The translations under genes were made by a program, and so were the position numbers. A stretch of 64,000 nucleotides of DNA, from contig NZ_JAFKJN010000018.1 in NCBI RefSeq assembly GCF_017305915.1, positions 186,001 through 250,000 on the forward strand. The letters are read 5' to 3'. Source of the stretch: Reyranella sp. Lineage in GTDB: Bacteria; Pseudomonadota; Alphaproteobacteria; Reyranellales; Reyranellaceae. The notes under the pieces were generated by a model. The model had not been told where the DNA came from, did no database searches, and saw only the letters and a list, made by a program, of their open reading frames with translations. Below are positions 26,460-34,866 of the stretch, piece by piece (the stretch's first letter is position 1; the number at the start of each line of letters is the position of its first letter).

Positions 26460-27770
26460 TCAGGGGCGCGGCCGGGGCCGGCCGACGCCTTCGTAGGTGA
26501 AGCCGAGACCGCGCATCTCTTCCGGATTGAAGATATTGCGCAGGTCGACGATGCGGGGCTGGCGCATGACCTGCTTGATACGCCGCGGATCGAGCCCGCG
26601 GAACTCATGCCACTCCGTGATCACGACCAGCACGTCCGCCTCGAACGCCGCCTCGTAGGCGGTCTTGGCGAAGGTGATGTTCTTCAGGAGCTTGCCCGCC
26701 TCGCCCATGCCCTCGGGATCGAAGGCGACGATGTTGGCGCCCGCCGCCTGGAGCGCCGGCACGATGTCGAGCGAGGGCGCATCGCGCATGTCGTCGGTGT
26801 TGGGCTTGAAGGTGAGCCCCAGCACGCCGACGTTGAGGCCGGCGACCGTGCCGCCGCAGAAGTCGATGACCTTGCGCGCCATCCGCTTCTTGCGGGCGTT
26901 GTTCACCTCGATGACCTGCTCGACGATGGTCTGCGGCGCATTGACCTCGCGCGCGGTGTAGGCCAGCGCCAGCGTGTCCTTGGGGAAGCACGAGCCGCCG
27001 AAGCCCGGGCCGGGATGCAGGAACTTGCGGCCGATGCGGCCGTCCAGGCCGATGCCGCGCGCCACGTCGTGGACGTCGGCGCCGACCTTCTCGCACAGGT
27101 CGGCGATCTCGTTGATGAAGGTGATCTTGGTCGCGAGGAAGGCGTTGCCGGCGTACTTGGTGACCTCGGCAGTCTCGATGTTGGTGAACACCATCGGCGT
27201 CTGGATCAGGTTGAGCGGCCGATAGACCGCGGCCATCACGTCGCGGGCACGCTGGCTCTCGACGCCGATCACCACGCGGTCGGGCTTCATGAAGTCCTCG
27301 ATCGCCGCGCCCTCGCGCAGGAACTCGGGATTCGAGGCGACGTCGAACTCAGCGCTCGGCTGGCTCTCGCGGATGATGCGCGCGACCTCGCGGCCGGTGC
27401 CGACCGGCACGGTCGACTTGGTGACCACCACGGTGTAGCCGCGGAGCGCCCCGGCGAGCTCGGCGGCGGCGGCATAGACGTAGGTCAGGTCGGCATGGCC
27501 GTCGCCGCGCCGGGTCGGCGTGCCGACCGCGATGAACACCGCGTCGGCTTCGCCGACCGCGAGCTCGGTGGTGAACTCGAGCCGCCCCGCCTTGACGTTG
27601 TCGGTCACCAGCTTGTCGAGGCCGGGCTCGTAGATCGGGATCTCGCCCTTCTTCAGGCGCTCGATCTTGGAGGGATCCTTGTCGATGCAAACCACGTCGT
27701 GGCCGAACTGGGCGAAGCAGGCGCCGGACACCAGCCCGACATAGCCCGACCCGATTATGGCGATGCGCAT
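26460..27770 (-). CDS. ugd: UDP-glucose 6-dehydrogenase
   Basis: This 436-residue NAD-dependent enzyme oxidises UDP-glucose to UDP-glucuronate. It has an N-terminal Rossmann motif 'IGSGYVGLVSGACFA' and the active-site Cys in 'GFGGSCFPKDTLAL' near residue 260. A second Rossmann-like UDP-binding domain has 'GLTFKPNTDDMRDAPS'. It lies 3 bp after galU, whose product is its substrate, so the operon channels glucose-1-phosphate into UDP-glucuronate. Confidence 0.95.
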   Translation of the reverse strand: MRIAIIGSGYVGLVSGACFAQFGHDVVCIDKDPSKIERLKKGEIPIYEPGLDKLVTDNVKAGRLEFTTELAVGEADAVFIAVGTPTRRGDGHADLTYVYAAAAELAGALRGYTVVVTKSTVPVGTGREVARIIRESQPSAEFDVASNPEFLREGAAIEDFMKPDRVVIGVESQRARDVMAAVYRPLNLIQTPMVFTNIETAEVTKYAGNAFLATKITFINEIADLCEKVGADVHDVARGIGLDGRIGRKFLHPGPGFGGSCFPKDTLALAYTAREVNAPQTIVEQVIEVNNARKKRMARKVIDFCGGTVAGLNVGVLGLTFKPNTDDMRDAPSLDIVPALQAAGANIVAFDPEGMGEAGKLLKNITFAKTAYEAAFEADVLVVITEWHEFRGLDPRRIKQVMRQPRIVDLRNIFNPEEMRGLGFTYEGVGRPRPRP

Positions 27771-27773
27771 CGC

Positions 27774-28652
27774 TTAGCCTTTCAGCAGGCGCTCGAGCAG
27801 CGCCCGCGTCTCCGACGCCGTGTCCTTGCGGCCGAGCGCGACGGCGACGTTCGCCTCGAGGAAGCCCAGCCGGTTGCCGCAATCATAGCGCCCGCCGGTG
27901 TAGCGCATGGCATGGAACGGCTGGGTGCCGATCAGCTTGGCCATCGCCTCGGTGAGCTGGATCTCGCCGCCGGCGCCGACCTCGTGCCTGTCGAGATGGT
28001 CGAACACCTCGGGCATCAGGATGCTGCGACCGATCCAGGCCAGGGTCGAGGGTGCCTCGTCGGGCTTCGGCTTCTCGACGATGCCGGTCATCTCGGCGAG
28101 TCCGTCCTTCTCCGTCTTGATGGCGACGATGCCGTAGCTCTTGGTCTGCTCGCGCGGCACGTTCATCACCGCGACGACGTTGCCGCCGGTCTTCTCGTGC
28201 GCCGCCACGAGCTGGGCGGTGCAGGTCGGCGAGCTCACCATCAGCTCGTCCGGCAGCAGCACGGCGAACGGCTCGCGGCCGATCCAGTGGCGCGCGCACC
28301 ACACCGCGTGGCCGAGGCCGAGCGGCTTCTGCTGGCGGGTGAAGATCGCGTTGCCGGGCTTGATCGTCGCCTGCTCGGCCTGCTTCAGCTCGACCCGCTT
28401 GTTGCCGCGCTGCGCCAGCGTCGTCTCGAGCTCGTAGGCGTGGTCGAAGTGATCCTCGATCGCGCCCTTGTTGCGGCCGGTGACGAAGACGAATTCCTCG
28501 ATGCCGGCGGCGAGGCACTCCTCGACCGCGTACTGGATCAGCGGCCGATCGACGACGGTCAGCATCTCCTTGGCCATCGCCTTGGTCGCCGGCAGGAAAC
28601 GGGTACCAAGACCCGCGACCGGCAGGACGGCTTTACGGACGCGCTGGGCCAT
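27774..28652 (-). CDS. galU: UTP--glucose-1-phosphate uridylyltransferase
   Basis: This 292-residue nucleotidyltransferase makes UDP-glucose. Motifs are the N-terminal 'AVLPVAGLGTRFLPATKAMAKEML' region (in pieces), 'VTGRNKGAIEDHFD', 'GLGHAVWCAR' and 'VEKPKPDEAPS'. Start ATG 28652 is used; a start nine codons earlier would add residues atypical of the family. It is first in the galU-ugd-pgm operon. Confidence 0.95.
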   Translation of the reverse strand: MAQRVRKAVLPVAGLGTRFLPATKAMAKEMLTVVDRPLIQYAVEECLAAGIEEFVFVTGRNKGAIEDHFDHAYELETTLAQRGNKRVELKQAEQATIKPGNAIFTRQQKPLGLGHAVWCARHWIGREPFAVLLPDELMVSSPTCTAQLVAAHEKTGGNVVAVMNVPREQTKSYGIVAIKTEKDGLAEMTGIVEKPKPDEAPSTLAWIGRSILMPEVFDHLDRHEVGAGGEIQLTEAMAKLIGTQPFHAMRYTGGRYDCGNRLGFLEANVAVALGRKDTASETRALLERLLKG

Positions 28653-28767
28653 GTCGGTCGACCTCTTCTTCGGCAACAATATTTGACAGGTAAATCAACG
28701 CTTTGACCGCGTCACGGCGGCGGTTCATGCCACGCCCGGCTGGAGCCGGCAAGTCATACCCCCCATC

Positions 28768-29469
28768 TCATAAACCAAGCAGGACGTCCTTGGCGCGGTT
28801 GATGAGCGCCGCCAGTTCCGCCGTTCCGCCGGCATCGGGATGCATCCGGACAATGAGACGTCGGTGCGCGGCGCGGATTTCCTCATCCGTCGCACCTTCT
28901 TGCAGCCCCAAGGTGGCCAGCGCCTCCTGCCGTGTCATATCTGTGTGCGGACCGCGGGGCGGTGGCGATGCCTGTCGCCAGTCCGCACCCAGCCGGCGAT
29001 CGAGGTAGGACTCCAGCACCTTCAGCGAATCGGAGTCCGACGCGCAGTCGCCGTAGAGGTCGCGCAGTTCGCCCTCGGTCATCGTCTCCAGGCTGCGGCC
29101 GGCGAAGCGGCCCTGCAGCACCCGGCCGCCGATATCGCCGGTGCCGTGCTCGAGCCAGGCATAGATGAAGGCCGTGTTCACATGCGTACGCTGGCCGCCG
29201 GGTTGGTTGAAGTCGCCACTCGGCTGCCGGTTGAGCCAGCGCCTGAGCAGCGCGATCGCTGCGAAGCCTGCAATCGGCAGCAGCACCGGCAGAAGCTCCG
29301 GCAGCAGGCGCATGCCGAAGATCAGCAGGCCGCCGACGCCGATGACGGCCAGCCCCACGAGGAGCGGCCGCAGCGTCCGCGCGACGCTGGAAGGGTTCGC
29401 CCGCATGAACCAGAAGAGGCCGATCCCCAGGACCGCAAGCACCGCCAGCGCCAGGAGCACCGCCGGCAT
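28768..29469 (-). CDS. Membrane-anchored J-domain protein
   Basis: This 233-residue protein has two hydrophobic segments near the N-terminus (about 2-21 and 32-75, the latter perhaps two helices). A cytoplasmic linker follows, then a C-terminal J domain (about residues 172-233). The J domain carries the essential HPD motif in 'RMHPDAGG', which stimulates DnaK ATPase. Such DjlA/TIM14-like proteins recruit DnaK to the membrane. It follows mltG by 2 bp in the fab operon. Confidence 0.86.
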   Translation of the reverse strand: MPAVLLALAVLAVLGIGLFWFMRANPSSVARTLRPLLVGLAVIGVGGLLIFGMRLLPELLPVLLPIAGFAAIALLRRWLNRQPSGDFNQPGGQRTHVNTAFIYAWLEHGTGDIGGRVLQGRFAGRSLETMTEGELRDLYGDCASDSDSLKVLESYLDRRLGADWRQASPPPRGPHTDMTRQEALATLGLQEGATDEEIRAAHRRLIVRMHPDAGGTAELAALINRAKDVLLGL

Positions 29470-29471
29470 GG

Positions 29472-30512
29472 CTATGGCTTGGCGGGTGGGGGCGCCGGCG
29501 CGTTGGGTTGCGGCGGCTGCGACGCCTGTTCTTGCTTCTGCTTCTGGATTTCCTTCCAGCGCGCCACGTTGCGATTGTGCTCGTAGACGTTGGCGGCGAA
29601 GGCGTGCCCGCCCTGCCCGTCGGCGACGAAGTACAGCGAGCGGTCGCGCGACGTCGGCGAGAGGGCCGCCAGGATCGCGGCTCGGCCGGGATTGCAGATC
29701 GGCCCGGGCGGTATGCCGGCCACGACGTAGGTATTGTAGGGCGAGCTCGACTGCAGGTCGGCGCGCGTCAGCTCCTTGCCCTGCATGCCCCTGCCGCCGG
29801 TCACGCCGTAGATCGTGGTCGGATCGGATTCGAGCTTCATCTTGAGCCGCAGGCGGTTGACGTAGACCGCGGCGACCCGGGGCCGCTCGGCGGCGATCGC
29901 GGTTTCCTTCTCGATGATCGAGGCCATGATCAGCGCGTCGCGCTTGCTGGCATAGGGCAGCCCGGCGGTGCGCTTGCGCCACGCCTCGTCGAGTGTCTTC
30001 TCCATCGCCTCCTTCATGCGCGACAGCACGCCGTCGCGGGTGTCGTCGCGCGAGTAGAAGTAGGTCTCGGGCAGGAGGTCGCCCTCCTTGAGGTCGAGAG
30101 TGATCTCGCCGCTCAGCGCGTCGGTCTTGCGCACCAGCTCGACGATCTCGGCGGTGGTGGCGCCCTCGGGGATGGTCAGGCGCCGCTGCACCACCTTGCC
30201 CGACTGCAGCAGGTCGACCAGCGCCGACATCGAGATGTGCGGCGGCACCTCGTACTCGCCGGCCTTGATCGGCTTGGGATTGGGATCGACCATCAGCGCG
30301 ACCCGGAACAGCTGCGGATGGGAGATCACGCCCTCGCCCGTCAGGATCCTGGCCATGGTGGCCGGGCCGGCGCCGCGCGGGATCAGCACGGTCCTGGTCT
30401 TCTCGAGCGGCCCGCTCGCCACCAGCATCTGGTGGCCGAGCAGCAGCCCGCCACCCATCACGGTGACGAGCAATGCGATCCAGACAAGGACCCAACGGAA
30501 AAAGCTGAGCAT
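29472..30512 (-). CDS. mltG: Endolytic peptidoglycan transglycosylase MltG
   Basis: This 346-residue inner-membrane enzyme cleaves nascent glycan strands and sets their length. It has one N-terminal membrane segment (residues 9-30) and a LysM-like region. The YceG/MltG domain carries the catalytic Glu in 'MASIIEKETAIAAERP' and the conserved 'LESDPTTIYGVTG' and 'PYNTYVVAGIPPGPICNPG'. The C-terminal tail is Gln/Pro/Ala-rich. It lies 14 bp after fabF, a conserved linkage. Confidence 0.95.
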   Translation of the reverse strand: MLSFFRWVLVWIALLVTVMGGGLLLGHQMLVASGPLEKTRTVLIPRGAGPATMARILTGEGVISHPQLFRVALMVDPNPKPIKAGEYEVPPHISMSALVDLLQSGKVVQRRLTIPEGATTAEIVELVRKTDALSGEITLDLKEGDLLPETYFYSRDDTRDGVLSRMKEAMEKTLDEAWRKRTAGLPYASKRDALIMASIIEKETAIAAERPRVAAVYVNRLRLKMKLESDPTTIYGVTGGRGMQGKELTRADLQSSSPYNTYVVAGIPPGPICNPGRAAILAALSPTSRDRSLYFVADGQGGHAFAANVYEHNRNVARWKEIQKQKQEQASQPPQPNAPAPPPAKP

Positions 30513-30526
30513 GCCTCAGCCCCGGG

Positions 30527-31783
30527 TCAGGCGGGGCCGACGATCAGACAGGCGTTGGTGCCGCCGAAGCCAAAGGAGTTGCTGAGCGCAAAGCGCACCT
30601 TGCGCTGCTTGGCTTGCTTGGCCACCAGGTCGATGTCGCAGCCGGCGTCGGGCTCGTCGAGGTTGAGCGTCGGCGGCACCGCCTGCTCGAGCACCGACTT
30701 GATCGAGTAGATCGCCTCGATCGCGCCAGCGGCGCCCAGCAGATGGCCGGTGGCCGACTTGGTCGACGACATCGACAGCTTGTAGGCATCGGCGCCGAAG
30801 GTCTTCTTGACCGCGCCCAGCTCGATCACGTCCGCCATCGTCGAGGTGCCGTGGGCGTTGACGTAGTCGATCTGGTCGGTGCCGAGACTGGCGCGCTTCA
30901 GCGCCGACTTCATGGCGCGCATCGCGCCGTTGCCGTCTTCCGACGGCGCGGTGATGTGGTAGGCGTCGCCCGACAGGCCGTAGCCCAGGATCTCGGCGTA
31001 GATCTTGGCGCCGCGCTTCTTGGCGTGCTCGTACTCCTCGAGCACCACGACGCCTGCGCCCTCGCCCATGACGAAGCCGTCGCGCCGCTTGTCCCACGGC
31101 CGCGAGGCCTGGGTCGGCGTGTCGTTGAAGTCGGTCGAGAGAGCCTTGCAGGCGTTGAAGCCCGCGATGCCGATGCGGCAGATCGCGGCCTCGGCGCCGC
31201 CCGCCACCATGACGTCGGCGTCCTCGAGCTGGATCAACCGCGCCGCGTCGCCGATCGCATGCGCGCCGGTCGCGCAGGCGGTGACCACCGAGTGGTTCGG
31301 CCCCTTGAAGCCGTATTCGATCGAAACCTGGCCCGAGGCCAGGTTGATCAGCGCCGACGGGATGAAGAACGGGCTGACCCGGCGGGGTCCGCGCTCCTTC
31401 AGCACCAGCGACGTCTCGTAGATGGTGCTCAGCCCGCCAATGCCGGCGCCGATCATCACGCCGGTGCGCGCGAGGCCTTCCTCGTCCTGCGGCTTCCAGC
31501 CCGAATCCTCGACCGCCTGCTTGGCCGCGGCCATGGCGAAGACGATGAACTTGTCGACCTTCCGCTGGTCCTTGGGCAGCATGTAGAGGTCGGCATTGAA
31601 CAGGCCGCTCTCCTTGTCGCCCTGGGGGACCTCGCCCGCGATCTTGGTCGCGAGATCGGCGGTGTCGAACGCCTGGATCGCGCGGATGCCGGACTCGGCT
31701 GCCATCAGCCTGCGCCAGTTGGTGTCGACGCCGTCACCCAACGGCGTCACCATGCCCATGCCCGTAACGACGACTCGTCGCAT
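30527..31783 (-). CDS. fabF: 3-oxoacyl-ACP synthase II
   Basis: This 418-residue condensing enzyme elongates acyl-ACP with malonyl-ACP. The Cys-His-His triad is visible in 'VVTACATGAHAIG' (Cys), 'VNAHGTSTMAD' (His) and 'KSATGHLLGAAG' (His). Thiolase-fold N- and C-terminal halves are complete and the end 'SNSFGFGGTNACLIV' is typical. It follows acpP by 33 bp, the usual order. Confidence 0.97.
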   Translation of the reverse strand: MRRVVVTGMGMVTPLGDGVDTNWRRLMAAESGIRAIQAFDTADLATKIAGEVPQGDKESGLFNADLYMLPKDQRKVDKFIVFAMAAAKQAVEDSGWKPQDEEGLARTGVMIGAGIGGLSTIYETSLVLKERGPRRVSPFFIPSALINLASGQVSIEYGFKGPNHSVVTACATGAHAIGDAARLIQLEDADVMVAGGAEAAICRIGIAGFNACKALSTDFNDTPTQASRPWDKRRDGFVMGEGAGVVVLEEYEHAKKRGAKIYAEILGYGLSGDAYHITAPSEDGNGAMRAMKSALKRASLGTDQIDYVNAHGTSTMADVIELGAVKKTFGADAYKLSMSSTKSATGHLLGAAGAIEAIYSIKSVLEQAVPPTLNLDEPDAGCDIDLVAKQAKQRKVRFALSNSFGFGGTNACLIVGPA

Positions 31784-31816
31784 CGTCAGTCTGCCTTCAC
31801 GTTGAACGGAAGGGAC

Positions 31817-32056
31817 CTAGGATTTGGAGTTGCTGTTGATGAAGTTGATGGCGTCGCCGACGGTCTGGATCTTCTCGGCCGCGTCGTCCGGAATCTCGAT
31901 CGAGAACTCTTCCTCGAAGGCCATGACCAGCTCGACGGTGTCGAGAGAGTCCGCGCCGAGGTCATCGATGAACTTGGCGTCTTCCTTGACCTGGGCGGCC
32001 TCGACGCCGAGGTGCTCGACGACGATCTTCTTCACGCGCTCGGCAATATCGCTCAT
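31817..32056 (-). CDS. acpP: Acyl carrier protein
   Basis: This 79-residue acidic four-helix protein carries fatty-acyl intermediates on 4'-phosphopantetheine attached to the Ser of 'GADSLDTVELV'. Start ATG 32056 gives the standard length; an earlier frame start is not supported. The 131 bp before it should hold the acpP promoter, which usually drives strong expression. Confidence 0.97.
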   Translation of the reverse strand: MSDIAERVKKIVVEHLGVEAAQVKEDAKFIDDLGADSLDTVELVMAFEEEFSIEIPDDAAEKIQTVGDAINFINSNSKS

Positions 32057-32187
32057 TCTCTTGTCCTTCCCGTCTCTCAAAGTCGTTTCGCCGGAGGGGT
32101 TGGCGATTTCGGGGTCTCTAACATAGCCGTCCGGCCAAAACCAGCGGCGGAAAGCCCACGAAATCAGGCACTTGTGGGCCTTCTCCC

Positions 32188-32925
32188 CTAAATCATCGCC
32201 ATGCCGCCATTGATATGCAGGGTCTGGCCGGTCACGTACGCGGCCTCGTCGCTGGCGAGGTAAACCGCGCCGGCCGCGATCTCGTCGGGCGTGCCCAGCC
32301 GATCGGCCGGCACCCGGCCGAGGATTCCCTTCTTCTGCTCGTCGGTCAGCACGTCGGTCATCGGCGTGGCGATGAAACCCGGCGCGATGCAGTTCACGGT
32401 GATGGCGCGCGACGCCAGTTCCTGGGCCAGCGACTTGGACATGCCGATCAGGCCCGCCTTGGCCGCGGCGTAGTTGGCCTGGCCGGGGTTGCCCGTGACG
32501 CCGACGACCGAGGTGATGTTGATCACTCGGCCGTGGCGACGCCGCATCATCCCGCGCATTGCCGCTCGCGTCAGGCGGAAGGTGCCGGTGAGGTTGACTT
32601 GCAGCACCTTCTCCCAGTCCTCGTCCTTCATGCGCATCGACAGATTGTCGCGCGTGATGCCGGCGTTGTTCACCAGGATGTCGATCTTGCCCATCGCCGC
32701 CTCGGCCTCCTTGGCGAGGCGGTCGATGTCGGTCGGATCGTCCATCTTGGCGGTGACCACATGCGTCCGCTCGCCGAGCCCGGCCTTGAGCTGCTCCAGC
32801 GCGTCGGCGCGGGTGCCCGAGAGCGTGACCGCGGCGCCCTGCTTGTGGAGGGCGCGGGCGATCGCGCCGCCGATGCCGCCCGAGGCGCCGGTGACCAGCG
32901 CCGTCTTGCCGGTGAGATCGAACAT
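32188..32925 (-). CDS. fabG: 3-oxoacyl-ACP reductase
   Basis: This 245-residue SDR enzyme reduces 3-oxoacyl-ACP with NADPH. It has the cofactor motif 'TGASGGIGGAIA', the 'NNAG' turn, catalytic Ser in 'INITSVVGVTGN', and Tyr/Lys in 'NYAAAKAGLIGM'. The C-terminus 'VTGQTLHINGGMAM' is typical of FabG. It lies between fabD and acpP. Confidence 0.96.
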   Translation of the reverse strand: MFDLTGKTALVTGASGGIGGAIARALHKQGAAVTLSGTRADALEQLKAGLGERTHVVTAKMDDPTDIDRLAKEAEAAMGKIDILVNNAGITRDNLSMRMKDEDWEKVLQVNLTGTFRLTRAAMRGMMRRRHGRVINITSVVGVTGNPGQANYAAAKAGLIGMSKSLAQELASRAITVNCIAPGFIATPMTDVLTDEQKKGILGRVPADRLGTPDEIAAGAVYLASDEAAYVTGQTLHINGGMAMI

Positions 32926-32947
32926 CCGTGTCTCCTCATGGTCCTTC

Positions 32948-32976
32948 CTCCCCTTCGCGGAGTCCGCGAAGGGGAG
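32948..32976. repeat. Short near-perfect palindrome between fabD and fabG
   Basis: CTCCCCTTCGCGGA and its exact complement are separated by one base. It belongs to the CTCCCC-type repeats seen at 7490 and 45683. Transcribed between fabD and fabG it could act as a processing or stability hairpin. Confidence 0.65.
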
Positions 32977-32983
32977 CGAAAGC

Positions 32984-33925
32984 TCAACTCGTCTTCAAGA
33001 AGGCTTCGATATCGGCCGGCGTGTTGAGCGCTAGGCCGGTCATCTCGCGGTCGATGCGCTTGACCAGGCCGGACAGCACCTTGCCGGTGCCGCACTCGAC
33101 GAGCGTGAGGACGCCCTGCGTCTTCATGTACTGCACGCTCTCGCGCCAGCGCACCATGGCGGTGACCTGCTCGACCAGCCGCTGCTTGATGTCGGCCGGG
33201 TTGGTGACCTCCGCGGCCAGCACGTTGGCCACCAGCGGCACCGAGGGCGTCGACAGGGTGACCTTCTCCAGCGCCTCCTGCATGGCGTCGGCGGCGGGCT
33301 GCATCAGCGGGCAATGGAAGGGCGCGCTCACCGGCAGCAGCATGCCGCGCTTGGAGCCGCGCGGCTTGGCCGCCTCGATGGCCCGTTCGACCGCGGCCTT
33401 GTGGCCGCTGACCACCACCTGGCCGCCGCCATTGTCGTTGGCGACCGCCACGACCTCGCCCTGGGCGGCCTCCTTGCACGCCTCCTGCGCGGGCTCGAGC
33501 TCGATGCCGAGCAGCGCCGCCATCGCACCGACGCCGACCGGCACCGCCTTCTGCATCGACTGGCCGCGCAGCTTGAGCAGCCGCGCCGCGTCGGCCAGCG
33601 GCAGCGACCCCGCCGCCGCCAGCGCCGAATACTCGCCCAGCGAATGGCCGGCGACATGGCTGGCCAGCGCGGTCAGCGGCTTGCCGCCGTCCTTCGCGAG
33701 GATCCGCACCACGGCGACGCTGACCGCCATCAATGCCGGCTGGGCGTTCTCGGTCAGGACCAGGTCCGATTCGGGCCCTTCGCGCATCAATTTCGACAGA
33801 TTCTGCTTCAGCGCCTCGTCGACCTCCTGGAAGACGTCGCGGGCAGTGGCGAACGCGCCGGCCAGGTCGGCGCCCATGCCGACGGCCTGGGATCCCTGTC
33901 CCGGAAAGACGAATGCACGGCTCAT
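32984..33925 (-). CDS. fabD: Malonyl-CoA:ACP transacylase
   Basis: This 313-residue enzyme moves malonyl from CoA to ACP. Diagnostic features are 'VFPGQGSQAVGMG' at the N-terminus, catalytic Ser in 'AGHSLGEYSAL' and the His region 'VSAPFHCPLM'. It is the first gene of the fabD-fabG-acpP-fabF-mltG operon and is divergent from rpsF. Confidence 0.96.
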   Translation of the reverse strand: MSRAFVFPGQGSQAVGMGADLAGAFATARDVFQEVDEALKQNLSKLMREGPESDLVLTENAQPALMAVSVAVVRILAKDGGKPLTALASHVAGHSLGEYSALAAAGSLPLADAARLLKLRGQSMQKAVPVGVGAMAALLGIELEPAQEACKEAAQGEVVAVANDNGGGQVVVSGHKAAVERAIEAAKPRGSKRGMLLPVSAPFHCPLMQPAADAMQEALEKVTLSTPSVPLVANVLAAEVTNPADIKQRLVEQVTAMVRWRESVQYMKTQGVLTLVECGTGKVLSGLVKRIDREMTGLALNTPADIEAFLKTS

Positions 33926-33998
33926 GGGGCGCTTTCTCCCGGTTCTTGCCCTGAATTGGCGGTCCCTATACCCCAGCCTGCCCCCTGCCCGGAATGGC

Positions 33999-34026
33999 TT
34001 GCTTTCGGGGGATTTGCGTATATAAC
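33999..34026 (+). promoter_or_regulatory. Candidate promoter of the rpsF operon
   Basis: TTGCTT (33999-34004), a 16-bp spacer and TATAAC (34021-34026) form a good sigma-70-like promoter. Transcription would start near 34033 and give a leader of about 117 nt before rpsF. Confidence 0.55.
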
Positions 34027-34036
34027 CGCCGCTCTT

Positions 34037-34108
34037 CGGGGCCTAAATCGGCCCCGTCTCCTTGCCGGTCCGTTCCTCTCCCGAGGTTGGGGCCGGCTAG
34101 ATCCGGCC
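34037..34108 (+). promoter_or_regulatory. Structured leader of rpsF (possible S6:S18 control region)
   Basis: Two hairpins lie in the predicted leader: CGGGGCC-TAAATC-GGCCCCG (34037-34056) and GGCCGG-CTAGAT-CCGGCC (34091-34108), the second followed by TTTT. In many bacteria the S6:S18 complex binds an rpsF leader to control its own synthesis. I cannot match the known fold in detail; the second hairpin also looks like an attenuator. Confidence 0.35.
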
Positions 34109-34150
34109 GGTTTTCGAACTCCGGGTCGCTAACAGCCATAAGGAGCCTCG

Positions 34151-34609
34151 ATGGCATTGTACGAGAACGTCTTCATCGCGCGCCAGGACGTGCCGGCGAC
34201 GCAGGTGGAGACCCTGACCAACCAGTTCGCCGAACTGGTCACCGCCCAGGGCGGTACCGTCCAGAAGAAGGAATACTGGGGCCTCCGCTCCCTCACCTTC
34301 CGGATCAAGAAGAACCGCAAGGGTCACTACACCCTGATGAACATCGATGCGCCGCCGGCCGCCGTGAAGGAGCTCGAGCGCACCATGTCGATCAACGAAG
34401 ACATCATCCGTTACCTGACCGTGCGCGTGGACGCCCTCGAAGAGGGTCCGTCGGCCGTCATGCAGCGCGGCGCCGACAAGGCCGACCGGCCGGGCGATCG
34501 CGGTGACCGAGGCGACCGCGGCGGCTGGGGCGAGCGCCCGCGCCGTGAGCGTCCGCGCTTCGGTGAGGAAGCCGCCGCCAGCCCCACCGGCATGGGAGAA
34601 GAAGAATGA
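34151..34609 (+). CDS. rpsF: 30S ribosomal protein S6
   Basis: This 152-residue primary rRNA-binding protein forms a heterodimer with S18 in the platform of the small subunit. The S6 core is clear (MALYENVFIARQD, 'EYWGLRSLTFRIKKNRKGHY', 'INEDIIRYLTVRVDALE'). A C-terminal Arg/Gly/Asp-rich tail from about residue 108, longer than in E. coli, is common in alphaproteobacteria. ATG 34151 has AAGGAG before it. Its stop overlaps the rpsR start by 4 bp. Confidence 0.97.
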   Translation: MALYENVFIARQDVPATQVETLTNQFAELVTAQGGTVQKKEYWGLRSLTFRIKKNRKGHYTLMNIDAPPAAVKELERTMSINEDIIRYLTVRVDALEEGPSAVMQRGADKADRPGDRGDRGDRGGWGERPRRERPRFGEEAAASPTGMGEEE

Positions 34610-34866
34610 GCGCGCAACGTCGTCCCTTCACCCGCCGCCGCAAGTCCTGCCCGTTCTCCGGCGCCAATGCGCCGAAGATCGACTACAAGGACGTGCGCCT
34701 CCTGCAGCGCTTCATCTCGGAGCGCGGCAAGATCGTGCCGAGCCGCATCTCCGCGGTGTCGTCCAAGAAGCAGCGCGAGCTCGCCCAGGCGATCAAGCGC
34801 GCCCGCTTCCTGGCGCTCCTGCCCTACGTCGCGTGCCGAAGCTCGGCCAGATGGGAGATGTGGTGA
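34606..34866 (+). CDS. rpsR: 30S ribosomal protein S18 with aberrant C-terminus
   Basis: Residues 1-75 are a normal S18 ('RRKSCPFSGANAPKIDYKDV', 'GKIVPSRISAVSSKKQREL', 'RARFLALLPYV'). S18 proteins normally end within a few residues of LLPYV. Here the frame continues with ACRSSARWEMW, read out of the rplI coding sequence in another frame, and stops at 34866. The normal stop and rpsR-rplI spacer are absent. This looks like a small deletion fusing the two genes, or a sequence or assembly error. Confidence 0.9.
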   Translation: MSAQRRPFTRRRKSCPFSGANAPKIDYKDVRLLQRFISERGKIVPSRISAVSSKKQRELAQAIKRARFLALLPYVACRSSARWEMW

